Assembly (NCBI RefSeq): GCF_003336705.1
Contig: NZ_QMDL01000006.1
Location: forward strand, 1-55,345
DNA from: Marinobacter litoralis
Lineage (GTDB): Bacteria; Pseudomonadota; Gammaproteobacteria; Pseudomonadales; Oleiphilaceae
Length of the DNA: 55,345 bases
Reading direction: 5' to 3'
Shown here: positions 49,470 through 55,345 of the stretch, piece by piece
Layout: each line of letters starts with the position of its first letter
Position numbering within the stretch: the first letter of the stretch is position 1
Notes under the pieces: generated by a model
Databases searched by the model: none
Told to the model about the DNA's origin: nothing
What the model saw: the letters and a program-made list of their open reading frames with translations, nothing else
Program-made: the position numbers and the translations under genes

Positions 49470-50228
49470 ATGCAAAATACGCCTATGGCCTCGAGTAGAG
49501 GTCGGAAGCTAGCCTCCGGCGTGGCCACGGAACCAGCTCAAGTAGTTGAGGCTCAGCGACTCAGGTACGAGGTGTTTAGTGCCGAGTACGGCGCTGATCT
49601 GGGTGCTGGTATCGATATCGATGTGGATCGCTTTGATCCTTGGTGTACCCACTTTGTCGTTGTTGATCAATCTGGCGACGTAGTGGCAACCACGCGGTTA
49701 CTGCACGGTGAGGCTGCGAAGACAATTGGTGGTTTTTATTCGGAAGACGAATTCAATCTGGACCGCTTGAAGCGAAATCCCGGTGTATTTGCAGAACTTG
49801 GCCGGACCTGCATACGGAGCGACTATCGCTCCGGTGCGGCGCTTAGCATGCTTTGGTCTGAGGTGGCTCGCTATCTCGTTCAGGAGGGAATCGACTATCT
49901 GCTGGGCTGCGCAAGTATAAGTATGCTGGACGGTGGATACAGAGCATGGCGAGTCGCCCGCCAAGTTGAGCAGGATTTCCTCGCTGATGAGAGGTTCCGG
50001 GTAACGCCCAAGCGTAAATTGCCTCATCTGGCCAATCATCGGGGCCATTCAGAAAACGTGACCATTCCGCCGTTGATTCGAAGTTATATGCGGCTTGGAG
50101 CAGAAGTGTGCGGCGAGCCGTGTTGGGATCCTGTGTTCCGGTGTGCTGATCTGTTGGTTTTGTTGAGCGTGGATAATCTGGCAGCCCGTTACGCACGCCG
50201 ATTCAACATAGAGAGCAAGACCGCTTGA
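49470..50228 (+). CDS. olsB: L-ornithine N(alpha)-acyltransferase (OlsB)
   Basis: The 252-residue GNAT-like enzyme has the OlsB body (AQRLRYEVFSAEYGADL, FDPWCTHFVVVD, VATTRLLHGEAAKTIGGFYSEDEFNL, FAELGRTCIRSDYRSGAALSMLW, LGCASISMLDG). It attaches a 3-hydroxyacyl chain from ACP to ornithine, giving lyso-ornithine lipid. The ATG at 49470 follows AAAGGAA; the longer frame from 49395 is rejected. It overlaps olsA, which completes the lipid. Ornithine lipids contain no phosphorus and often replace phospholipids when phosphate is scarce, which fits the phosphonate genes elsewhere in the window. Confidence 0.9.
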   Translation: MQNTPMASSRGRKLASGVATEPAQVVEAQRLRYEVFSAEYGADLGAGIDIDVDRFDPWCTHFVVVDQSGDVVATTRLLHGEAAKTIGGFYSEDEFNLDRLKRNPGVFAELGRTCIRSDYRSGAALSMLWSEVARYLVQEGIDYLLGCASISMLDGGYRAWRVARQVEQDFLADERFRVTPKRKLPHLANHRGHSENVTIPPLIRSYMRLGAEVCGEPCWDPVFRCADLLVLLSVDNLAARYARRFNIESKTA

Positions 50229-51076
50229 TCGCAATAGAGAGCATTACGGGGGGCCTTCGGTTGTCTATGCGGCTGGGGTTTTTTGTCGGGTTTATGTTGT
50301 TCAGCATGATGAGCCTTGTATTTATTCGGGCATTTGAACTGTGTCGTGGGCGGCCCATCAACCAGTCCATATTGGTGCATCGGTATTGTTTGTGTTTATG
50401 TCGTCTGTTGGGTTTGCGCATCCAGACTCATGGATCACCCATAGATGGCACAGGACTGTTGGTATGCAATCATATCTCCTGGACTGACATTCCCATCCTG
50501 GCTGCCAATGTTCCGTTGCAGTTTATCGCTAAACAGGAGGTGGCCTCCTGGCCGCTTATCGGCTGGATTGCGCGTCAGGTCGGCACGCTCTTTGTGCAAC
50601 GTGGGGCGGGCGACTCGGCAGCTGTTCGGCAGACACTGGTTTCAGCTTTACACAACGGAAGATCTGTCATGCTGTTTCCGGAAGGAACCACGACTAACGG
50701 GGAGAGTGTCAAACGGTTTCACCCGAATCTGCTGGGTGCGGCGCTCGCAGCTAATCGCCCTGTGCAGGCAGTGACCATTGCCTACCACCGAGAGGGGCAG
50801 CGTGATCGAATCGTACCTTTTATCAATGACGATGAGTTCGTGTCGCACCTTTTCCGTCTGTTGAGTAAGCCCCCGCTACGCGTTGATATTATGTTTCACC
50901 CGCCCGTCAATGTTATCCAAGGTTATAGCTCCACCAAGCTGGCTTCTGTGCTTCGTCAGCAAGTGATTCAGGGGTTGGTTACCTTGCGTGAAAAGCAAGA
51001 CGTGCGCAGAGGCGTCGAAAGAGGCGGTGTTCTGGAAGCGCCTGCATCTACCCGCCAGCGCTCTTGCGGCGGATAG
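50225..51076 (+). CDS. olsA: Lyso-ornithine lipid O-acyltransferase (OlsA/PlsC-like)
   Basis: The 283-residue protein has an N-terminal membrane segment (LGFFVGFMLFSMMSLVFI) and the acyltransferase motifs NHISWTD (HX4D) and FPEGTTTNG. It transfers a fatty acyl chain to the hydroxyl of lyso-ornithine lipid, finishing the ornithine lipid begun by OlsB. The start TTG at 50225 overlaps the olsB stop (TTGA); an internal ATG at 50267 is a less likely alternative. Pairing with olsB argues for OlsA over the phosphatidic acid enzyme PlsC. Confidence 0.87.
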   Translation: MIAIESITGGLRLSMRLGFFVGFMLFSMMSLVFIRAFELCRGRPINQSILVHRYCLCLCRLLGLRIQTHGSPIDGTGLLVCNHISWTDIPILAANVPLQFIAKQEVASWPLIGWIARQVGTLFVQRGAGDSAAVRQTLVSALHNGRSVMLFPEGTTTNGESVKRFHPNLLGAALAANRPVQAVTIAYHREGQRDRIVPFINDDEFVSHLFRLLSKPPLRVDIMFHPPVNVIQGYSSTKLASVLRQQVIQGLVTLREKQDVRRGVERGGVLEAPASTRQRSCGG

Positions 51077-51082
51077 ATAGAC

Positions 51083-51829
51083 TTACACGGGATTGGTGGC
51101 GAGAATTTTCTTTAGAAAATCTTTGGTTCGGGGGTCTTTCGGGTTCTGAAATATCTCGCTGGGAGGTCCTTGCTCTACAATATGGCCGCCATCGACAAAG
51201 ATCACGCGATCTGCCACATCCCGCGCAAACGACATTTCATGGGTGACTACCAGCATGGTCTGGCGCTCTGCAGCGAGCTGCTTCATTAGCCCCAGCACTT
51301 CTTCCACCCATTCTGGGTCCAGAGAGGAGGTGGGTTCATCAAACAGGATCACTTCCGCTCCCGCAGCCATGGCTCGCCCAATCGCAACGCGTTGCTGCTG
51401 ACCGCCGGACATTGACGCAGGATAGGCATCGGCTTTTTCCGCTAAACCGATCTTTCCCAAAATCTCGCGTGCCTTTTGGTGAGCCTTTTCTTTCGGCCAT
51501 TTATCGACGACCAGCAGGCGCTCGGCGATATTTTCCAGGGCGCTTTTATTGGCAAAAAGTGCATAGTTCTGAAATACGAAGGCGGTTTGCCTGCGTAGTG
51601 AAAGAATGTCGGCGCGGCTGGCCCGCTTAACATCAACTGTTAGGTCGCCAACGGTAATGGTCCCGCCAGTAGGTTGTTCGAGGAAATTAATGCAGCGGAG
51701 CAGAGTGGATTTGCCGGTGCCGGAAGGGCCGATGATGACAACAATCTCGCCTTTTTCTATGGTCAGGTCGATCCCGTCAAGTACAACGGTTTCGCCGAAA
51801 TATTTGCTAAGAGAGGCTAGTTTGATCAT
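51083..51829 (-). CDS. ATP-binding subunit of a polar amino-acid ABC transporter
   Basis: The 248-residue ATPase has Walker [12 protein letters not shown] (about 34-44), signature [14 protein letters not shown] and Walker [15 protein letters not shown], in the GlnQ/TcyN style. It energises uptake with the permease encoded just upstream (4-base overlap) and the binding protein at 52526. It ends 6 bases from the convergent olsA stop. Cystine is the favoured substrate because of the binding protein. Confidence 0.9.
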   Translation of the reverse strand: MIKLASLSKYFGETVVLDGIDLTIEKGEIVVIIGPSGTGKSTLLRCINFLEQPTGGTITVGDLTVDVKRASRADILSLRRQTAFVFQNYALFANKSALENIAERLLVVDKWPKEKAHQKAREILGKIGLAEKADAYPASMSGGQQQRVAIGRAMAAGAEVILFDEPTSSLDPEWVEEVLGLMKQLAAERQTMLVVTHEMSFARDVADRVIFVDGGHIVEQGPPSEIFQNPKDPRTKDFLKKILATNPV

Positions 51830-52500
51830 CGGTTATAGGCCCTGTTAAGGCGGGCTTCCAGATAATGTTGGAGTTTGGAAAGAATCTCTACAACGATCCA
51901 GTACATGATGGCTGCGACAATAAATGCCTCGAAGTAGAGAAAACTTCCGGCGGCTTCTTTCTGTGTGGCGCCCATCAGTTCGGTAACACCCAAAGTGAAT
52001 GCCAGTGACGTTGCTTTGATCATGTCGATGAAATAATTCATCAACGTTGGCAGTGCCACGCGGGTAGCTTGTGGCAGCACAATTCGGCGCATCAGCTGAC
52101 CGTTTGTCATGCCGATAGACAAGGCTGCTTCGGTTTGGCTGCGATCAACCCCGACAATAGCAGCACGGATGGATTCCGCCATGTAGGCGGCAAAGTGCAT
52201 TGTCAGACCCATGATGGTGGCGGTAATGCCATCGATCACGGTAAGCGCACTGAACAGTTGCGGTAGCCCATAATAGAACAGGAACAGCTGCACCAGTAAC
52301 GGCGTGCCTCGAAAGAACGAGATGAATACGATCGTTAGCTGGTTGAGTACCGGAATCCGCAGCACCCGTACAACTGCAAACAAACACGCAAGCACCAGCG
52401 CAAAAACCATCCCGATGCCGGCTAACTGCAAAGTGAGGGGGAGGTACCTGAGTAACACAGGTACCAGGCCAAGCATGTACTCGACGTTCAATACGTCCAT
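51826..52500 (-). CDS. Permease subunit of a polar amino-acid ABC transporter
   Basis: The 224-residue membrane protein belongs to the HisMQ/GlnP family, with [19 protein letters not shown] and the coupling helix region [23 protein letters not shown] single permease suggests a homodimer, as in cystine-type importers. It is encoded between the ATPase and the binding protein genes on the minus strand. Confidence 0.9.
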   Translation of the reverse strand: MDVLNVEYMLGLVPVLLRYLPLTLQLAGIGMVFALVLACLFAVVRVLRIPVLNQLTIVFISFFRGTPLLVQLFLFYYGLPQLFSALTVIDGITATIMGLTMHFAAYMAESIRAAIVGVDRSQTEAALSIGMTNGQLMRRIVLPQATRVALPTLMNYFIDMIKATSLAFTLGVTELMGATQKEAAGSFLYFEAFIVAAIMYWIVVEILSKLQHYLEARLNRAYNR

Positions 52501-52525
52501 GGAAAGCGAGTCCTCGGTAGGCCCC

Positions 52526-53281
52526 TCAAGGCTGAGTTATATCGGTTCCGAACCATTTTTCAGAAATCGACCGGAGTGTTCCGTTTTCATGCAAAGTGGC
52601 CATGGCCTCGTTTACCTCATCGCGAAGGGCTCGGCCGGCTTCGTTGTCGTGGAACGGGTAGGCGTTTCTGATTTGCGAAAACGTTGGGCCTGCCAATTCA
52701 AGGGGAAGGGGCTTCTCTTTGATTATTTGGCTGGCGCTCACGCGGTCCATCACGAAAGCGTCCACCCGTCCCAGGGCCGTATCCCGTTCAAGATTGCTTT
52801 CATAGGTCTTGATGGTGATCTGGTCTGCGTAAGGCAGTTGCTGCAGAAGATCTTCAAAATTGGAACCCAGGTTTACAGCGACCGTCTTGCCTTTCAGGTC
52901 TTCGACGGATTGCACATCGGTGTTGCCTTTTTTGGTGACCACTTGGGCTCCGTCATAAACGTAAGGGTCACTGAACACGTAAGCTTTTTTGCGCTCTTCG
53001 GTGATCGTTATCTGGTTTGCGACGGTGTCGATACGTCCGGATTGCAGCATGCCAAACAGCCCGGAGAAGTTTGCGGTCTCGTACTGGATGTCGCGTCCCA
53101 TTTCTTTGCCCAAGGCGTTCATTACGTCAACTTCAAAGCCTTTCAGTTCGTCCTGCTCAACAAACGTGAAAGGGAAGTAAGATCCAGACATGCCAACCCT
53201 CAAAGGGTTGTCTTGAGCTAATAACGGCATGCTTGCAACCAATGAAATGGCGAACAAGAGTTTGGGAAAGAGCGTCTTCAT
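52526..53281 (-). CDS. Amino-acid (cystine-type) periplasmic binding protein
   Basis: The 251-residue protein has a signal peptide (to about PLLAQ) and the family-3 binding protein pattern: [61 protein letters not shown] and [12 protein letters not shown]. The DAFVMDR stretch is common in cystine-binding members (TcyA type). It supplies substrate to the permease and ATPase encoded downstream. The gene before it encodes a GGDEF/EAL protein with a stop/start overlap (ATGA), so nutrient uptake and cyclic-di-GMP control may share a transcript. Confidence 0.85.
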   Translation of the reverse strand: MKTLFPKLLFAISLVASMPLLAQDNPLRVGMSGSYFPFTFVEQDELKGFEVDVMNALGKEMGRDIQYETANFSGLFGMLQSGRIDTVANQITITEERKKAYVFSDPYVYDGAQVVTKKGNTDVQSVEDLKGKTVAVNLGSNFEDLLQQLPYADQITIKTYESNLERDTALGRVDAFVMDRVSASQIIKEKPLPLELAGPTFSQIRNAYPFHDNEAGRALRDEVNEAMATLHENGTLRSISEKWFGTDITQP

Positions 53282-55011
53282 GAGGTCTCCTTACGGTCAG
53301 AACAGGGCTCGGTTTGATCATATAAATGAACGGGGAGCTCTTCGATTTGGTTATACGGCAGGGCTCTGGAGAAAAGGTAGCCTTGCAGTGTATCGCAACT
53401 GAGTTCGACTAGATGGTTGCGGTGGTCGGCCGTTTCAATGCCTTCAGCAACAACTTTAAGGCCCAGCCGGTGGGCCATAGTGATAATGCCCTCCACAATT
53501 GCCGCATTGGCATGATTGGTATCGATGTTCCGGATAAACGCTTGATCAATTTTAATCGTGTGAATTGGGAACTGGTGCAGATACGCGAGGTTAGAATAGC
53601 CCGTGCCAAAATCGTCGATTGCGATTCTAACTCCCAGAGAACGAAGAGCGCGTAGGCGCTTAACCGATTTATCTGTGTCGGCCATTAACGAACTCTCCGT
53701 CACTTCAAGCTCCAGGTGATGAGGATTCAGACCGCTGACTTGCAGTATGTGTTCAATCTCTTCAATGAAACCGTTTCGGCCGAAATGAGCGCAGGAGATG
53801 TTAACGGCGATGGATAAAGGTGCCATCCGACCAGAGTTGAGTGTCTGGATATCTTTACAGGCTCGCCGGAGTACCCAGCGTTCAATATCGATGATTTGAC
53901 CGGTCTTTTCAGCCAGCGCAATGAATTCCTGCGGAGACATCAAGCCGCGGTCGGGATGTTGCCATCTGACCAGCGCTTCGAGCGACTTCACTTCACCCGT
54001 CTGTGCATCTACCAGCGGTTGGTAGTGCAGAACGAGGCTGTTGGTTTCAATGGCATCGGCCAAGTCACGGCGAAGAGAAATATGTTCCAGAACAACGGAA
54101 TCGGAATCATCAGAATACCAACCCCAGGTATTACGGCCTTGTGTTTTGGCATCGGTTACCGCAATGCACGCGCGTTGAATGAGTGTCGCACTATGAAGAT
54201 TAGGGTTCTGGTGAAATGCAATGCCTATGCTGGCTGTTATTTGCAGCACGTGGTGGTCAATAACGAAGGGGCAGGAGAGAAGATAGAGATATCCCTCGGC
54301 AATCTGAAGTGCAATGTCTTCACTCGCGATATTCGGTAAGAGCAGCGCAAACTCGTCGCCAGCAAACCGCGCAAGGTAATCGCCGGGTTGTAGACCTTCG
54401 GCTAAACGTTTTGCCGCATCCTGGAGCAACCTGTCACCAATGTCGTGGCCCAGGTGCCGGTTTACCGACCCGAAGTCATCCAGATTGATAATTAGGACAG
54501 CCGCGAGTTTTTCCCCGAGATACCGAGGGTCATTGATTCGGTTTTCGAATGTAGCACGGCTAGGTAGCCCGGTAAGGGTATCTTCGCCCGTTCGGCCTGT
54601 CGCGTTGTGTGTTAGCAACTTTGCAATCCCGAATACGCCGGCAACAACGCCACCCACGGCTGAAGGCGAGAGGGTGATTTCTATCGGCGTGGCTTGTTCT
54701 GCGCTCCGAAAAGCTGTGCACTTGAGCTGAGCTGGGTGTCCCCGAAGAGCAGTACTGAAGGCATTAGTGAAGTTCGTATGATCTTCAATATTAGCGAGGC
54801 TCTGGAAGCGCTTTCCAATAACCTCTTCATTCTGTGCTCCCAGAAGGAGTTTGAATTTCTCATTCACCGTGACGAGGTGACCATCGCGGTCAAGCTCGAA
54901 TACCGCCTCTGGATGAAGCGCGAGGAGTGACTGGTACCGATGCTTCTCTATAGAGTCACTAAGGGAATGGTTTTGGTCAGACTGCTTGGAGGCTAGGCGT
55001 GAGTTCGGCAT
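53278..55011 (-). CDS. PAS-GGDEF-EAL cyclic-di-GMP protein, probably a phosphodiesterase
   Basis: The 577-residue protein has an N-terminal PAS domain (about 25-135), a GGDEF domain whose signature reads AGDEF ([11 protein letters not shown]) and an EAL domain with intact motifs ([41 protein letters not shown]). The altered first residue of GGDEF makes cyclase activity doubtful, although some AGDEF proteins are active, while the EAL site looks functional. No membrane segment is seen. The gene overlaps the cystine-type binding protein start and is upstream in that transcript. It is divergent from the rRNA promoter region. Confidence 0.9.
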   Translation of the reverse strand: MPNSRLASKQSDQNHSLSDSIEKHRYQSLLALHPEAVFELDRDGHLVTVNEKFKLLLGAQNEEVIGKRFQSLANIEDHTNFTNAFSTALRGHPAQLKCTAFRSAEQATPIEITLSPSAVGGVVAGVFGIAKLLTHNATGRTGEDTLTGLPSRATFENRINDPRYLGEKLAAVLIINLDDFGSVNRHLGHDIGDRLLQDAAKRLAEGLQPGDYLARFAGDEFALLLPNIASEDIALQIAEGYLYLLSCPFVIDHHVLQITASIGIAFHQNPNLHSATLIQRACIAVTDAKTQGRNTWGWYSDDSDSVVLEHISLRRDLADAIETNSLVLHYQPLVDAQTGEVKSLEALVRWQHPDRGLMSPQEFIALAEKTGQIIDIERWVLRRACKDIQTLNSGRMAPLSIAVNISCAHFGRNGFIEEIEHILQVSGLNPHHLELEVTESSLMADTDKSVKRLRALRSLGVRIAIDDFGTGYSNLAYLHQFPIHTIKIDQAFIRNIDTNHANAAIVEGIITMAHRLGLKVVAEGIETADHRNHLVELSCDTLQGYLFSRALPYNQIEELPVHLYDQTEPCSDRKETS

Positions 55012-55197
55012 GAAATCAGGTTCGTTTGTTTTGTTTATAGTAGGAACGTAGCATTTGCCTTATAGTAACACCACTTCCAAACGCGATTTTGCAAGTTGTT
55101 CTGGTTGTTTCTTGCTCGCATTGGTTGTTTAATAAACGATTGTGTATCAGTGAGTTGCGGGAAACCGAAACAAGACGAAATCTTTTGATAATACTTG
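55012..55197. other. Divergent promoter region between the EAL gene and the rRNA operon
   Basis: No gene is seen. This AT-rich stretch presumably contains upstream activating (UP or Fis) sequence for the rRNA promoter at 55198 and the promoter of the minus-strand EAL gene. Confidence 0.5.
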
Positions 55198-55225
55198 TTG
55201 ACAGGTCACGAGAACGCTGTAGAAT
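55198..55225 (+). promoter_or_regulatory. rRNA operon promoter
   Basis: TTGACA (55198-55203), a 16-base spacer and TAGAAT (55220-55225) form a near-consensus sigma-70 promoter directly before rRNA leader elements. Confidence 0.85.
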
Positions 55226-55345
55226 TCGCCCCACTGTTGAGCAACGAGACGCTCAAACGCTCTTTAAAAAGTTGACCAAGTAATTCGTGTGGGCGCTGGC
55301 CGAGGTATTTCAGATACGAAATATCAGGACAGTGACTCGTCGAAA
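55226..55345 (+). promoter_or_regulatory. rRNA operon leader with boxB and boxA antitermination sites
   Basis: A boxB-like hairpin (TTGAGC at 55237-55242 with GCTCAA at 55251-55256, 8-base loop) is followed by boxA GCTCTTTAAAA (55259-55269), the arrangement of gammaproteobacterial rRNA leaders. The 16S rRNA should begin beyond the window edge. Confidence 0.85.

Overview
The window looks like a chromosomal segment of a marine gammaproteobacterium, and the gene content (aminoethylphosphonate use, TAXI-TRAP and BCCT uptake, ornithine lipids, PQQ alcohol oxidation) would suit Marinobacter or a close relative. That placement is inference from gene content and protein style, since no marker gene is present. 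It ends inside an rRNA operon leader (promoter, boxB and boxA are visible), so a 16S gene should start just beyond base 55345.

Layout. (1) 384-4248: a ClpP-fold-like lipoprotein with a C-terminal RTX-like stretch, then an RstAB-like two-component system. (2) 4447-16219: a 2-aminoethylphosphonate (AEP) regulon with a GntR/UTRA regulator, an FAD amine oxidoreductase, phnW, phnX, an ABC importer (phnS, phnT, fused phnU), an EamA permease, a HAD phosphatase and an exported phosphodiesterase lipoprotein. Four copies of a CTGGTATA-N2-CCAG-like palindrome sit before the regulator, the FAD gene, phnS and the phosphodiesterase, tying them into one regulon. (3) 16468-24645: an IclR-DAO oxidase-RidA operon diverging from a hutG-like ureohydrolase, a TAXI-TRAP transporter (binding protein, DUF1850 protein, fused permease) and a second IclR regulator. 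(4) 24700-33555: a sigma-54-type alcohol oxidation operon (porin-like protein, PQQ quinohaemoprotein alcohol dehydrogenase, aldehyde dehydrogenase, a TonB receptor resembling E. coli YncD/PqqU) divergent from its likely enhancer-binding activator. (5) 33733-43190: a crotonase, a GlxA-type AraC regulator and a minus-strand operon for a quaternary-ammonium or sulfonium acid (ADP-forming CoA ligase, two CaiD-like crotonases, acyl-CoA dehydrogenase, BCCT carrier, PA1024-like flavoenzyme).

(6) 43498-46106: an IS3-family element with 26-bp ends and an AGG target duplication, cut in its orfB by an IS110-family element. The 275 bases before the IS110 transposase fold like a bridge RNA, and its loops carry short segments that match the actual insertion site and the element's own ends. 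A 3' piece of a tRNA-Cys gene lies just beyond, suggesting an old integration site. (7) 46473-55011: a SRAP/YedK protein, an M14 peptidase-alpha/beta hydrolase pair, olsB-olsA for ornithine lipids, and a GGDEF/EAL protein with a cystine-type amino-acid ABC importer.

Most catabolic blocks pair a dedicated importer, a dedicated regulator and two to five enzymes. The strongest items for a second look are the guide/target match in the nested IS110 element, the four-site AEP regulon that includes an exported phosphodiesterase, the PQQ dehydrogenase next to a likely PQQ receptor, and the BCCT/CoA-ligase operon, whose substrate could be carnitine-like or DMSP.
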